From positions 2,914,001-2,978,000 of the forward strand of contig NZ_CP102453.1 in NCBI RefSeq assembly GCF_024661895.1: DNA of 64,000 nucleotides. The letters are read 5' to 3'. Positions 1 to 12,141 of the stretch are shown here, piece by piece. Each line of letters begins with the position of its first letter. The stretch's first letter is position 1. The stretch comes from Fundicoccus culcitae. Its GTDB lineage: Bacteria > Bacillota > Bacilli > Lactobacillales > Aerococcaceae. Made by a program: the position numbers and the translations under genes. The notes under the pieces are model-generated. The model did no database searches. It was not told the origin of the DNA and worked only from the letters and a program-made list of their open reading frames with translations.

Positions 1-1829
1 ATTATAGAGCTTTGCATTCAGGTTATTTAGAAGATATTCATGGAAATATTTATTCGCTTTACCAAAAGAAATTAAAGGCAGCCAATGCCATGGACTTTAA
101 TGACCTTATTTTGTTAACCGTACGTTTGCTAGAAAAAAATGCAGAAGTTCGAGCATTTTATCAACATAAGTTCCAGTATATTCATGTTGATGAATACCAA
201 GATACTAACCAAAGTCAATATCAATTAGTTCAATTATTAGCCGGTCTGCTTAAAAATATTTGCGTGGTGGGGGATGCGGATCAAAGTATTTATGGTTGGC
301 GTGGGGCTAATATGGAGAATATCTTAAATTTTGAAAAAGATTATCCGAATGCGACCGTCATCTTGTTAGAACAAAACTATCGCTCAACACAAAACATTTT
401 AAATGCGGCAAACAGTGTCATAACCAACAATCTAAATCGAAAAGACAAATCCCTTTGGACTCAAGCAGAGCAGGGTGCGAAAGTAAAATATTATAAAGCC
501 GAAACGGATATTGAAGAGGCCTCCTTTGTCATTCAACAAATTTTAGAAGCCAAGCAAGATCACCAATTAAATAATCAAGACTTTGCGGTGTTATATCGAA
601 CTCAAGCACAATCGCGTAATTTGGAAGATCAATTTTTAAAAGCGAATTTACCTTATAAAATTGTAGGCGGTCTACGTTTCTATGCGAGAAAAGAAATTCA
701 AGACACGTTAGCTTATTTACGTCTAATAGATAACCCCAATGATAATATTAGTTTTAATCGGATTATTAATGTTCCTAAACGGGGGATTGGTCCGACGACC
801 GTCGAAAAGCTGGCGGAATTTGCTGACAGTCAAAACTTAAGCTGGTTTAAAGCGATTGAGCACTTGCATCAATCGAATTTACCTAAGGCTGCGATTCAGA
901 AGTTGACCACTTTTTATAACCGAATAACAGGCTTACAAAAGCAAGTTGAATTTTTAAGTATTACCGAGTTGGTGCAACAAGTTTGGGAACAAACCGACTA
1001 TATCTTAGCCCTACAACAAGAAGGCACCTTAGAAGCACAAAATCGCATTGAAAACTTAGATGAATTTGCTTCCGTCACGCAACAATTTGATGATTCTGAA
1101 ACAGTCCAAGTTCAAGAAATAGATCCTGATTATCTTGAACAAGATAGCAGTCAGCCAGAAGCCGTGGCAGAAGCATCCGCTTTAACCCAATTTTTAACGG
1201 ATATTTCATTGGTGAGTGATGTAGCAGATGAAAAAGAGGCGAATTCACAAGTCACTTTAATGACCATGCACGCTGCGAAAGGGTTAGAGTTTCCATATGT
1301 CTTTATTGTTGGTATGGAAGAAGGTTTATTCCCTTTACGGCGATCCATGGAAAATGAGGATGACCTTGAAGAAGAGCGTCGGTTGGCTTACGTAGGGATG
1401 ACACGCGCCGAAAAAGTCTTGTATCTGGTCTCTGCCAAAAGCCGATTGTTTTATGGTCGCTACCAGCAAAATTTACCGAGTCGATTTATCGATGAAATTG
1501 ATGACCAATATCTTGAAAGAATGGGACAGAGTTTCCAACAACGGATACAGTCGAATCGTGTGACCGTTACAAGTCGAAACGCTTACAGAGGCAGTTCGGC
1601 ATCAAACAAAGTAGCCTTAAATAACCATCGCCCTGTTAAAACAACCATTCATCAAAGTACTGAAAAGGTTGATTGGCTAGTTGGTGATAAAGTAGACCAT
1701 AAGGTTTGGGGTATAGGTACCGTTGTACAAGTCAAACAAAATAAGCAAGAAACAACCTTAAGTATTGCTTTTGAATCACAAGGCATTAAACAACTATTGG
1801 TTGGTTTTGCTCCGATTAAAAAAATTTAG
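1..1829 (+). CDS. pcrA: ATP-dependent DNA helicase PcrA (5' end outside window)
   Basis: Superfamily 1A 3'-5' DNA helicase used in repair and rolling-circle replication. The reading frame is open to the left edge, so the gene starts upstream; roughly the first 140 residues, with the Q motif and Walker A, are missing. Visible in order: DEYQDTNQ (motif II), GDADQSIYGWRGA (III), QNYRST (IV), TMHAAKGLEFPYVF (V) and YVGMTRAEK (VI). The C-terminus (VGDKVDHKVWGIGTVV onward) is the Tudor-like domain that in PcrA/UvrD contacts RNA polymerase. ligA follows after about 120 bases, the usual pcrA-ligA order of Bacilli. Identification is firm; only the start is unseen. Confidence 0.97.
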   Translation, partial: YRALHSGYLEDIHGNIYSLYQKKLKAANAMDFNDLILLTVRLLEKNAEVRAFYQHKFQYIHVDEYQDTNQSQYQLVQLLAGLLKNICVVGDADQSIYGWRGANMENILNFEKDYPNATVILLEQNYRSTQNILNAANSVITNNLNRKDKSLWTQAEQGAKVKYYKAETDIEEASFVIQQILEAKQDHQLNNQDFAVLYRTQAQSRNLEDQFLKANLPYKIVGGLRFYARKEIQDTLAYLRLIDNPNDNISFNRIINVPKRGIGPTTVEKLAEFADSQNLSWFKAIEHLHQSNLPKAAIQKLTTFYNRITGLQKQVEFLSITELVQQVWEQTDYILALQQEGTLEAQNRIENLDEFASVTQQFDDSETVQVQEIDPDYLEQDSSQPEAVAEASALTQFLTDISLVSDVADEKEANSQVTLMTMHAAKGLEFPYVFIVGMEEGLFPLRRSMENEDDLEEERRLAYVGMTRAEKVLYLVSAKSRLFYGRYQQNLPSRFIDEIDDQYLERMGQSFQQRIQSNRVTVTSRNAYRGSSASNKVALNNHRPVKTTIHQSTEKVDWLVGDKVDHKVWGIGTVVQVKQNKQETTLSIAFESQGIKQLLVGFAPIKKI

Positions 1830-1912
1830 TTGACGGGTCAAAATTTTAACATTAAATTAAATCTAAATGATTATTTCACCAATCCACTTGATACTTTGAT
1901 ATACTAGATTAG

Positions 1913-3982
<2,070 letters not shown>

Positions 3983-3983
3983 G

Positions 3984-5213
3984 ATGAACAAATGGTTTAA
4001 ACCATTAAGTTTAATACTTAGTGCGAGTTTATTACTTTCGGGGTGTATTACAGCACTAGATGAAGAAATTTCAACCCAAGAGCCTGTCTCATTGAATCAA
4101 GTCCCTGTTCAAACAACCAATAATCAAATTTCTAGTGATTATTACCGTGCGGTGATTAGAGATGGACGTTATCAATTAAGTGAAGCAGCCAGTGCTTCCT
4201 ATACTTTATCGTCTAGTGGGAATATGGAAGCTTTTGAATCAGGCTTAATCCGTGTAAGTCAAGATATATTTCCAACGGATCAATATTATTTACAAGAAGG
4301 GCAGTTAATTGATTTAAGTACGATGACAGCCTGGGTAGGGCGTGAATCAGCAGATAATCCTGAAGGTTTGAATCCCGCTTTGCCTGAAGAAACGGCAGCC
4401 GTTGAATCGATTGAAGAAAGTTCATCCATTGATCCAGCCGACACACCGGAGAATGTTACTGAGGAATCCATCGTTGGAGAAGAACAAGTCATTGTCGATG
4501 CTCAGTCGACACCCATCTATTTAACCCAGATTATGGAAAAAAACATCATGGTTGAAACCGAAGATGGCTTCAATATGGCGGGCATTGTGATTGGGCTAGC
4601 GATGAATAGTGTTTATCAGTACACCGATGCAGATGGCAATGTTTATGAACAAGAGATATCTATGGGTGAGATGCGTGAACGTGGCAAAGCCTACGCCAAT
4701 ATTATTGTTGGCCGTCTAAGGAATACGGCTGAGTTAAGAAATATCCCAATTGTAGTGGGCATATTCCGCCAAACACCTAATAATGAAATTGCTGGTGGGA
4801 CTTTTGTCGCAGATGGGATTTCACGTGAAGGTAATTATGTGACCGATTGGACCGACCGCAATGAATACCGTGTATCTTTACCTCAATTGGGGGGAGGTAC
4901 AAATGATCAATACTTGTACTTTGATACCTTTTCGGAAGATATTGTTGGATTCTTTCCACATTTAAACGGTATAACAGGCGAAGCTTTATATATTGACGGT
5001 GGCTTAGCCACTTTGAATATCACTATCATGACGCAGTTTTATTTACAGACTGAAATTACAGCCCTTACTCAACATGTGACGGATGTTGCTCAAAATCGTC
5101 TGCCTGAAGGCATTCCTATCGAGATAAAGATTGAATCAGTCGCAGGAACAGAAGCGGTTATCTCGCGCTCAGGCGCAAGCAGTGATTTTAATGGATATGT
5201 TTTTCGTCAATAA
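3984..5213 (+). CDS. camS: CamS-family sex pheromone lipoprotein
   Basis: Secreted lipoprotein of the CamS family; in enterococci and staphylococci the processed signal peptide can act as a pheromone, while the role of the mature protein is unknown. It has a basic N-terminus (MNKWFK), a hydrophobic stretch and the lipobox LLLSGC, with the lipidated cysteine near residue 20. A Glu/Ser-rich segment around residues 130-165 (ESIEESSSIDPADTPENVTEES) looks like a linker. The C-terminal half carries the conserved family domain. The ATG at 3984 directly follows the ligA stop and has AGGAAAG upstream; the TTG at 3963 would put extra residues before the signal peptide. Placement between ligA and gatC matches other Firmicutes. 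Confidence 0.9.
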   Translation: MNKWFKPLSLILSASLLLSGCITALDEEISTQEPVSLNQVPVQTTNNQISSDYYRAVIRDGRYQLSEAASASYTLSSSGNMEAFESGLIRVSQDIFPTDQYYLQEGQLIDLSTMTAWVGRESADNPEGLNPALPEETAAVESIEESSSIDPADTPENVTEESIVGEEQVIVDAQSTPIYLTQIMEKNIMVETEDGFNMAGIVIGLAMNSVYQYTDADGNVYEQEISMGEMRERGKAYANIIVGRLRNTAELRNIPIVVGIFRQTPNNEIAGGTFVADGISREGNYVTDWTDRNEYRVSLPQLGGGTNDQYLYFDTFSEDIVGFFPHLNGITGEALYIDGGLATLNITIMTQFYLQTEITALTQHVTDVAQNRLPEGIPIEIKIESVAGTEAVISRSGASSDFNGYVFRQ

Positions 5214-5236
5214 GCATAAAAAATAGGAGGTTGAAG

Positions 5237-5539
5237 ATGTTTACTAAAGAAGAAGTGGCACGTGTAGCCAGCTTAGCTAAATTAAAATTCTCTGATGAAG
5301 AGATCGAAGGTTTTGCGGAACGATTTAATGAGATTCTTGTGTTTGTAGAACATTTACAGGAAGTAGATACAGAAGGTATAGAACCAACCTATCATGGCAA
5401 TGAGTTGATTAATGTTTTTCGGGAGGATGTTGCTATTAAGTCAAATATGCAACAAGGATTTTTAAACAATGCACCAACTACCCATGAAACATATATCCAA
5501 GTACCAGCAATCATTGAAAGTGAGGCGCCATCCGCATGA
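5237..5539 (+). CDS. gatC: Asp/Glu-tRNA(Asn/Gln) amidotransferase subunit C
   Basis: Small helical subunit that wraps around GatA and GatB in the amidotransferase that makes Gln-tRNA(Gln) and/or Asn-tRNA(Asn) from misacylated precursors. The 100-residue product has the typical N-terminus FTKEEVARVASLAKL and the central segment DTEGIEPTYH. The ATG at 5237 lies six bases after AGGAGG; a TTG at 5231 abuts that site and is too close. Its stop overlaps the gatA start by four bases (ATGA), so translation is coupled. Confidence 0.95.
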   Translation: MFTKEEVARVASLAKLKFSDEEIEGFAERFNEILVFVEHLQEVDTEGIEPTYHGNELINVFREDVAIKSNMQQGFLNNAPTTHETYIQVPAIIESEAPSA

Positions 5540-7005
5540 GTCATTATCCAGAAACAATCAAAGGCATGAAAGATGGCTTAGCGCAAGGGACATTTACTTC
5601 GGTTGATTTAGTCAAAGCGGCTTTTGAAAAAATAGCAGCAACTGATGAACACATCGGTGCTTACTTACGTTTAAATGAAGAAAAAGCACTGGAAGCAGCT
5701 CAACAAGCCGATGAGCGTGGTTATGGCCCTGATGCGCCTTTATTAAATGGGATTCCCGTCGCTGTTAAAGATAATATTTTAACTGAAAATTTAGTTACGA
5801 CTGCAGCCAGTAAAATGTTGGAAAATTTCATCCCAACCTATGATGCGACGGTTGTCTCAAAATTGAAAGCAGCGGGTGCTGTCATTGTTGGTAAAGTAAA
5901 TATGGATGAATTTGCTATGGGTTCAACCACAGAACGTTCGGCCTTTAAAATCACCCATAACCCATGGAACTTAGACCGTGTCCCCGGCGGCTCTTCAGGC
6001 GGATCCGCTGCGACCGTTGCGGCTCGTCAAGTGCCAGCTTCTTTAGGAACAGATACTGGTGGAAGTATTCGACAACCGGCAGCCTTTAACGGCATTGTCG
6101 GTTTAAAACCTACCTATGGTCTGGTTTCTCGATATGGTGTTGTCGCTTTTGGATCTAGTTTTGATCAAGTTGGTCCGATGACCTTAACCGTTGAAGACAA
6201 TGCTTTATTATTAGAAGCTATTGCTGGTCATGATGCCCATGATTCTACCAGTCTAGCTGATCAACCAAGCTCTTTTTCAGAAAAAATAGGTCAATCCATT
6301 GCAGGCATGAAGATTGCTTTTCCAAAAGAATTTAAATCAGATTTTGTCAGTAAAGATATTCGTGACGCTGTTCAAACAGCTGCTGATTTTTTTGAGTCAA
6401 AAGGCGCTATTATTGAAGAAGTATCTTTACCGCATACCCAATATGGAACAAATGTCTATTATATTATCGCTTCATCGGAAGCATCCTCTAATTTACAACG
6501 TTTTGATGGTATTCGCTATGGCTATCGTTCTAAGGATGCCACCAACTTGGAAGAAATTTATGTGAATTCACGGAGTGAAGGTTTTGGATCGGAAGTGAAA
6601 AACCGGATTATGTTAGGAACATATAGTTTGAGTGCCGGTTCATTTGATTTATATTATAAAAAAGCAGCTCAAGTTAGAACCTTAATTATTCAAGATTTCA
6701 AAAAGATTTTTGCTGATTATGACATCATTTTAGGACCGACGACAACCAGTACTGCCTATGAAATCGGTGGAAAAATCGATAATCCTATCGAAATGTATGT
6801 TGCCGATATTTTAACGGTAACAGCTAATATTGCTGGTATTCCTGCTATTTCAATCCCAGTTGGTTTTGATGGTGATGGTATGCCGATTGGTTTACAAATG
6901 CATGCCAATTCTTTAAACGAAGCAACACTCTATCAAATTGCTTCCATTTATGAAGCGGAACATGATTTTCATTTACAAAAACCATCACTTAAGGAGGGAA
7001 ATTAA
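5536..7005 (+). CDS. gatA: Asp/Glu-tRNA(Asn/Gln) amidotransferase subunit A
   Basis: Glutaminase subunit of GatCAB; hydrolyses glutamine and sends ammonia to GatB. Amidase-signature protein of 489 residues. The Ser-cisSer-Lys triad is visible: lysine in IPVAVKDNI near residue 78, and the serines in [11 protein letters not shown] and [11 protein letters not shown], around residues 150-180. It overlaps gatC by four bases and gatB by one (TAATG), as expected for subunits made in fixed ratio. No missing key residue noted. Confidence 0.97.
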   Translation: MSHYPETIKGMKDGLAQGTFTSVDLVKAAFEKIAATDEHIGAYLRLNEEKALEAAQQADERGYGPDAPLLNGIPVAVKDNILTENLVTTAASKMLENFIPTYDATVVSKLKAAGAVIVGKVNMDEFAMGSTTERSAFKITHNPWNLDRVPGGSSGGSAATVAARQVPASLGTDTGGSIRQPAAFNGIVGLKPTYGLVSRYGVVAFGSSFDQVGPMTLTVEDNALLLEAIAGHDAHDSTSLADQPSSFSEKIGQSIAGMKIAFPKEFKSDFVSKDIRDAVQTAADFFESKGAIIEEVSLPHTQYGTNVYYIIASSEASSNLQRFDGIRYGYRSKDATNLEEIYVNSRSEGFGSEVKNRIMLGTYSLSAGSFDLYYKKAAQVRTLIIQDFKKIFADYDIILGPTTTSTAYEIGGKIDNPIEMYVADILTVTANIAGIPAISIPVGFDGDGMPIGLQMHANSLNEATLYQIASIYEAEHDFHLQKPSLKEGN

Positions 7006-8435
7006 TGAATTTTGAAACAGTCATCGGGCTTGAAGTCCATGTGGAATTAAAAACCAACTCAAAAATATTTTCTAGTTCCCCTGTACAGTATGGTTCAGAA
7101 CCCAACGCTAATACGAATGAAAAAGATTGGGGTTATCCGGGAGCATTACCTGTTTTAAACCGTCAAGTCGTTGAATATGGTATGCGGGCAGCTCTGGCGT
7201 TAAATTGTGAAATTACACAACATATGCGCTTTGATCGTAAAAATTATTTTTATCCAGATAATCCAACAGCTTATCAAATTTCGCAAAACGATTACCCGAT
7301 TGGACGCAATGGCTATATCGATATTGAGGTTGATGGTCAAACACGCCGTATTCGGATTGAACGGATTCACTTAGAAGAAGATGCTGGTAAAAACACACAT
7401 GGGACCGATAATTTCTCTTATGTTGATTTAAACCGTCAAGGCACACCGCTGATTGAAATCGTCACCGAAGCCGACTTACGTTCGCCCGACGAAGCTTACG
7501 CCTTTTTAGAAATATTACGTGAAAAAATCATGTACACAGGTATTTCAGATGTGAAAATGGAAGAAGGTTCATTACGTTGTGACGGAAACATCTCCATTCG
7601 TCCTTATGGCCAAGAAGCATTCGGAACTAAAACGGAAATTAAAAATTTAAATAGTTTTAATTACGTGCGTAAAGGTCTGGAGTTTGAAGAAAAACGCCAA
7701 GCCAACATTTTACGTTCTGGTGGTCGCATTCAACAAGAAACACGTCGTTACGATGAAGCCACCGCGAGTACGATTTTAATGCGTGTTAAAGAAGGGGCAG
7801 CCGATTATCGCTATTTCCCAGAACCCGATCTACCCCCTGTCTATATAAGTGATGAATGGATTGAAACGGTTAAAGGAACTATTCCAGAAATGCCAGATGT
7901 TCGCCGTAAACGCTATGTGGAAGAATACGAATTACCAGAATATGATGCCATGGTCTTAACCTTGAATAAAGACACGTCCGACTTTTTCCAAGCAACGGTT
8001 GAAGCAGGCGCTGATCCAAAACAGGCTTCTAACTGGATAATGGGTGAAGTATCAGCTTATTTAAATAACCAAAAAGTGACTTTAGCCGAAACAGAATTAA
8101 CACCTGAAAATCTGGCTCAAATGATTGCTTTGATTGATAATGGCACCATTTCATCTAAAATTGCTAAACAACTCTTTAAAATCCTCATTACTGAAGGTGG
8201 CGATGCACAAGCCATCGTAGAGGAAAAAGGCATGGCGCAATTGAGTGACCCAGCTAAACTGCAACCCATTATTGATGACGTCATTAGCAAAAATCAACAA
8301 TCGGTTGAAGATTTCAAAAATGGTAAAGACCGTGCGATTGGCTTCTTCGTTGGTCAAATTATGAAAGCCACACGGGGTCAATCCAACCCACAAGTCGTTA
8401 ACGAACTCCTTTTAGAAACCCTTAAAAACCTATAA
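7005..8435 (+). CDS. gatB: Asp/Glu-tRNA(Asn/Gln) amidotransferase subunit B
   Basis: tRNA-binding kinase/amidotransferase subunit that phosphorylates and amidates Glu-tRNA(Gln) or Asp-tRNA(Asn). The 476-residue product has the typical start [14 protein letters not shown], a catalytic core with [11 protein letters not shown] near residue 125, and the helical tail plus YqeY-like domain ([15 protein letters not shown]) at the C-terminus. Last gene of the gatCAB unit. No T-run terminator follows directly; a TAAATATCACTGCC motif and a palindrome array begin within 20 bases of the stop. Confidence 0.97.
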   Translation: MNFETVIGLEVHVELKTNSKIFSSSPVQYGSEPNANTNEKDWGYPGALPVLNRQVVEYGMRAALALNCEITQHMRFDRKNYFYPDNPTAYQISQNDYPIGRNGYIDIEVDGQTRRIRIERIHLEEDAGKNTHGTDNFSYVDLNRQGTPLIEIVTEADLRSPDEAYAFLEILREKIMYTGISDVKMEEGSLRCDGNISIRPYGQEAFGTKTEIKNLNSFNYVRKGLEFEEKRQANILRSGGRIQQETRRYDEATASTILMRVKEGAADYRYFPEPDLPPVYISDEWIETVKGTIPEMPDVRRKRYVEEYELPEYDAMVLTLNKDTSDFFQATVEAGADPKQASNWIMGEVSAYLNNQKVTLAETELTPENLAQMIALIDNGTISSKIAKQLFKILITEGGDAQAIVEEKGMAQLSDPAKLQPIIDDVISKNQQSVEDFKNGKDRAIGFFVGQIMKATRGQSNPQVVNELLLETLKNL

Positions 8436-8437
8436 AA

Positions 8438-8451
8438 TAAATATCACTGCC
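8438..8451 (+). repeat. TAAATATCACTGCC motif after gatB
   Basis: Fourteen-base motif two bases after the gatB stop. The same sequence occurs at 63731 after glmS, and 13 of 14 bases at 48788 after the second ABC gene. Role unknown. Confidence 0.45.
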
Positions 8452-8452
8452 T

Positions 8453-8488
8453 AATAGCCGGTACTTATGTGCGTAAGTACCGGCTATT
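8453..8488. repeat. Left flanking palindrome of the 8.5-kb array
   Basis: Perfect inverted repeat with 15-base arms (AATAGCCGGTACTTA and its complement) around a six-base loop. A loose T-run (CTGTTTTT) lies about 5-10 bases downstream, so it may also act as a weak terminator for gatB. The first eleven bases of the arm recur in the palindrome at 8725, and GCCTAATAGCCGGTA precedes both. Confidence 0.8.
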
Positions 8489-8509
8489 CGCTGTTTTTAG
8501 TATATATTT

Positions 8510-8677
8510 GCCAAACGCATATAGCGTTTATGGATTTCGCTATACGCGATTGCCAAACGCATATAGCGTTTATGGATTTCGCTATACGCGATTGCCAAAC
8601 GCATATAGCGTTTATGGATTTCGCTATACGCGATTGCCAAACGCATATAGCGTTTATGTATTTCGCTATATGCGATT
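8510..8677. repeat. Four tandem 42-bp palindromic units
   Basis: Units start at 8510, 8552, 8594 and 8636 with no gap. Each contains CGCATATAGCG, an 11-base loop (TTTATGGATTT) and CGCTATACGCG. Units 1-3 are identical; in each, one arm pair is A-C on the plus strand but G-U on the minus strand. Unit 4 has CGCTATATGCG, an exact complement, plus one loop change. The block fills most of the 430-base gap between gatB and the L,D-transpeptidase. Overlapping open frames here follow the repeat on both strands and are not genes. Confidence 0.9.
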
Positions 8678-8724
8678 GCCAACCCAACCTCCGTTTGACA
8701 GCCGTTCACTTGCCACTTACGCCT

Positions 8725-8760
8725 AATAGCCGGTATTTAAGCTTTTATGGACCGGCTATT
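8725..8760. repeat. Right flanking palindrome of the 8.5-kb array
   Basis: Inverted repeat with ten-base arms AATAGCCGGT / ACCGGCTATT, related to the palindrome at 8453, so the two bracket the array. The box CTTGCCACTTA at 8709-8719 sits just to its left. No T-run follows. Confidence 0.75.
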
Positions 8761-8866
8761 CTTAAAAAACATGATAATGACTAAAAATAATATTAAGATT
8801 TTGCTTGTTGACAAGGCTGAAATGTGTTAGATTATAGGCAGCACACCCATTATAGGAGGATAGCTG

Positions 8867-10246
8867 TTGAATAAAATAATCAAAACCATCCTAGGATCAA
8901 TTCTTATAGTCGTCGTACTGTATTTTTTTGGTGTTAGTTTTTATTTAGATAAATTTGTCGCTAATACAGAATTTGGTTCTGTCGATATTAGTCACTTAAC
9001 CTTAAACGATGCTCAAGCCAAAATTGAAAAAGAATTAAGTCAACGACAAGTTCAAATTAAGGAAAATGGTAAGACGGTTGCTTCTATGCAATTAGCTGAT
9101 TATCAACCTGCTTTTACTTTAGAAACGACTTTAGCCAATCACTTTAATAATCAGAATCCTTTATTCTGGTTTTCGCATTTAGTGCAAGCTAACGAATATG
9201 AAAATGTTTTAACAAATAATATTACAATTAACCAAGCAGACTTGATTGAAAACTTAGAAATGCAAGGGATTACTAACGATCAACGGACACCGTCAGAAAA
9301 TGCACAAATTACTTTTGATGAAGACGAAGGATTTTATATCAGTGATAGCACGATAGGGAATCAAGTTGATTATGAATTGCTGACGGAAGAATTAATTACG
9401 CATTTAGACGATGGTGATATGGTTTTAGATATCGAATCAGCTTATCTAGAACCTGAATATAATGAAGATGATGAAAAAGTCGTTGCTCTATACGATAAAA
9501 TTAAAGCGGCTAGCGACTTTGACTATATTATCGAAGTTGGAGGCGATGACCTCACCATTACACAAGAACAAATTGAAAATTGGATATACTTTGATTCGAA
9601 TAACCAAATTATTTTTGATCGAGAATTGATTACTGAATTTGTCAATGATTTAAACGAAAGCTATTCAACCTTTGATAAAGAACGTCAATTTGATAGTACT
9701 TCGCAAGGAACCATTACAATTCCACCAGGGATTCTAGGGTGGGGGATTGAAATTGAACCAACCGTTGATTTGATTATCGAAGATTTAAAAGCAGGTGTTG
9801 ATACACGACGCGAACCCGTGATTTATAGCACGAGCGGTGTCCCAAATTCTGCGAATGATATTGGAACAACTTATGTAGAAATCGATTTAACGTATCAAAT
9901 GATGCATTTATATTATGAAGACGAGCTCATTTTATCGACCAATATTGTGAGTGGCCAAACGGGAACTGAAACAGTTCCTGGTGCCAATGCCGTTATCGAA
10001 ATGTTACGCGATACCGACTTAGTAGGGTTTAACCCACGACTTGAAAAAGAATATAAAGTACCTGTTTCTTATTGGATTCGCTTTGACTATATTGACCAAG
10101 GCATTCATGATGCCACTTGGCAATGGAGTTTTGGTGGTGATGTCTATACCTATAGTGGTTCTCTAGGGTGTATTAATACGCCTCTTGAATACATGGGCAC
10201 CATCTATGAATATGTAGAATACGGGACACCTGTCATTGTTTACTAA
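8867..10246 (+). CDS. L,D-transpeptidase (YkuD) with PG-binding domain
   Basis: Membrane-anchored peptidoglycan cross-linking enzyme; the family joins meso-diaminopimelate or L-Lys stems 3-3, or anchors proteins. Of 459 residues, 8-28 form one transmembrane helix, the next 270 or so fit the PG_binding_4 type domain of enterococcal Ldt proteins, and the C-terminal 130 are the YkuD domain. The catalytic motif reads IHDATW...SGSLGCIN, with Cys near 435 and His near 416; the usual SHGC is SLGC here. The start is a TTG seven bases after TAGGAGGA. It stands alone, with a terminator at 10255. Substrate specificity cannot be told from sequence. Confidence 0.88.
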   Translation: MNKIIKTILGSILIVVVLYFFGVSFYLDKFVANTEFGSVDISHLTLNDAQAKIEKELSQRQVQIKENGKTVASMQLADYQPAFTLETTLANHFNNQNPLFWFSHLVQANEYENVLTNNITINQADLIENLEMQGITNDQRTPSENAQITFDEDEGFYISDSTIGNQVDYELLTEELITHLDDGDMVLDIESAYLEPEYNEDDEKVVALYDKIKAASDFDYIIEVGGDDLTITQEQIENWIYFDSNNQIIFDRELITEFVNDLNESYSTFDKERQFDSTSQGTITIPPGILGWGIEIEPTVDLIIEDLKAGVDTRREPVIYSTSGVPNSANDIGTTYVEIDLTYQMMHLYYEDELILSTNIVSGQTGTETVPGANAVIEMLRDTDLVGFNPRLEKEYKVPVSYWIRFDYIDQGIHDATWQWSFGGDVYTYSGSLGCINTPLEYMGTIYEYVEYGTPVIVY

Positions 10247-10254
10247 AAAAAATT

Positions 10255-10294
10255 AAAGAGAGACTGTAGCCGGTTAATGACTACAGTCTCTTTT
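10255..10294. terminator. Bidirectional terminator between ldt and uvrC
   Basis: Stem AAAGAGAGACTGTAG / CTACAGTCTCTTTT with A-rich left and T-rich right flanks, so it can serve both convergent genes. Confidence 0.9.
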
Positions 10295-10299
10295 AGCAT

Positions 10300-12129
10300 T
10301 TATTTGGCTTCATTTAAGGTTTGAATGACACGTTCAGCTGTTGACTGGGGGATACCTAATTTACGATACTCATCAATTGAGGCTTCCTTCATACGCTTAA
10401 GGGACTTGAAATGTTTCAACAATTTATTGCGCGTTACCGGCCCAACGCCTTCAATTTGATCTAATTCAGAGGCAAAATGCGATTTGCTACGAACCTGTCT
10501 GTGATAGCTAATGGCATAACGGTGCACCTCTTCTTGAATCCGCTGAATCAACATAAAGGCTTGACTTCGACGATCAACTTCTAGAATTTCTTCACTATAT
10601 CCATCCATCAGAGAAGCCGTTTTATGGTGATCATCTTTAACCATCCCTGCAATGGGAATCGATAAGCCTAATTCATTTTCAAGCACATCACGAGCCGCAC
10701 GAATTTGGATTTTGCCACCATCCATTAGGATTAAATCAGGCAATGGCTTCTCTTCACGCAGTAAGCGCGTATAGCGACGCCGAATCACTTCTTGCGTATG
10801 GGCAAATTCATTGGCACCTTCAACGGTTTTAATTTTGAACTTACGATAACTTTTGCGCTCCGGTTTACCATCACGATAGACCACCATCCCTGAAACCGAG
10901 TCGGTCCCTTGAATATTGGAGTGGTCAAAGGCTTCAATATAATTGGCCTGTTCAATATTTAAAAGCTCAGCTAATTCAGTAACAGCCCCAATCGTTTTAC
11001 GTTGGTTGTTTTCATCCAGACGGAATTTTTCATCTAAAGCTAATTTACTATTTTTCTCACATAACTCTAACATCGACCGTTTCTTACCACGTAAAGGGGT
11101 ATGAACTGAAATCTCTAGAACTTCTGACAAGGTTTCATGATCGACATCACTCTGCACAAGAATCCCTTTAGGCTTTATGTGATTCTGTTCATGGTAAAAC
11201 CGTGCAATAAATGTGGTTACTTCTTCTTCAGGTTCAGAATAACAAGGAAATATCGCTGCTTTTCGCTTTAAGATGGAACCTTGACGCAACATAAACACTT
11301 GAATCGATAACCACCCACGGTCATAGGTATAACCAAAAACATCCATATTATCATAATCTTGGCTCATGACATTTTGACGTTCTAAGGTTGTATCAATATA
11401 ATCAAGTTGATCGCGGTAGTCAGCTGCCAACTCAAATTCCAGTTTTTCAGCGGCGGTATGCATTTTAGCCGTTAAGTCCTTCTTAATCTCACTGACATCA
11501 CCATTAAAGAAACGTTTAATCCGATTAATCTGTTCTTGATACGTTTCCACACTAACCTCATGATCACAAGGCCCAATACATTGGTTTAAGTGATAATAAA
11601 AACAGGCACGTTTTTCATTTTTAGGGCAACGACGCAATGGGTATACACGGTGCAACAATTGTTGCGTATTCGTGGCCGCATAAACATTTGGAAACGGCCC
11701 AAAATAAATACCTCCGTCCTTCTTCACCACATTGGTGATAATCAATTCAGGATCGCGTTCATTCGTAATTTTCAAATAAGGATACATCGTTCCGTCTTTT
11801 AAACGGATATTATAAATCGGTTTGTATTTTTGAATTAAATTTATTTCTAAAATTAATGCTTCTTTATTGCTGTTGGTAACAATCGTTTCGAAGTGATGAA
11901 TTTCAGAAACTAATTTAGTCGTTTTCGTATCGTGAGCCCCTCTAAAATAGGACCGCACACGATTTTTTAAGTTTTTGGCTTTACCGACATAAATAATCTC
12001 ATTATCGCGATTACGCATCAGGTAGCAGCCAGGTAAATCGGGTAATAAAGCTAATTTTTGTTCAATTTGATCGCGTATTTGGGCACTCGTTTCGTGCGTT
12101 TCATTTATTTTGGGTTGATCACTAGACAA
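10300..12129 (-). CDS. uvrC: Excinuclease ABC subunit C
   Basis: Makes the 3' and 5' incisions in nucleotide excision repair together with UvrB. The 609-residue product shows the N-terminal GIY-YIG nuclease (LPGCYLMRNRDNEIIYVGKA, residues 33-55), a cysteine cluster (CPKNEKRACFYYHLNQCIGPC), the UVR domain (KLEFELAADYRDQLD), the RNase H-like nuclease (FDHSNIQGTDSVSGMV; LILMDGGKIQI) and C-terminal helix-hairpin-helix (IEGVGPVTRNKLLKHF). Start is TTG with AGGAGG eight bases upstream. That site overlaps the end of the upstream 106-residue gene, suggesting co-transcription. Confidence 0.97.
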   Translation of the reverse strand: MSSDQPKINETHETSAQIRDQIEQKLALLPDLPGCYLMRNRDNEIIYVGKAKNLKNRVRSYFRGAHDTKTTKLVSEIHHFETIVTNSNKEALILEINLIQKYKPIYNIRLKDGTMYPYLKITNERDPELIITNVVKKDGGIYFGPFPNVYAATNTQQLLHRVYPLRRCPKNEKRACFYYHLNQCIGPCDHEVSVETYQEQINRIKRFFNGDVSEIKKDLTAKMHTAAEKLEFELAADYRDQLDYIDTTLERQNVMSQDYDNMDVFGYTYDRGWLSIQVFMLRQGSILKRKAAIFPCYSEPEEEVTTFIARFYHEQNHIKPKGILVQSDVDHETLSEVLEISVHTPLRGKKRSMLELCEKNSKLALDEKFRLDENNQRKTIGAVTELAELLNIEQANYIEAFDHSNIQGTDSVSGMVVYRDGKPERKSYRKFKIKTVEGANEFAHTQEVIRRRYTRLLREEKPLPDLILMDGGKIQIRAARDVLENELGLSIPIAGMVKDDHHKTASLMDGYSEEILEVDRRSQAFMLIQRIQEEVHRYAISYHRQVRSKSHFASELDQIEGVGPVTRNKLLKHFKSLKRMKEASIDEYRKLGIPQSTAERVIQTLNEAK

Positions 12130-12141
12130 AGAAGATTCCTC

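Noticed and set aside
8467-8784. Overlapping open frames on both strands over the 42-bp array
   Set aside because: They exist because 42 is a multiple of three, so no stop appears in the repeat. Encoded peptides are periodic, and no ribosome binding site fits.
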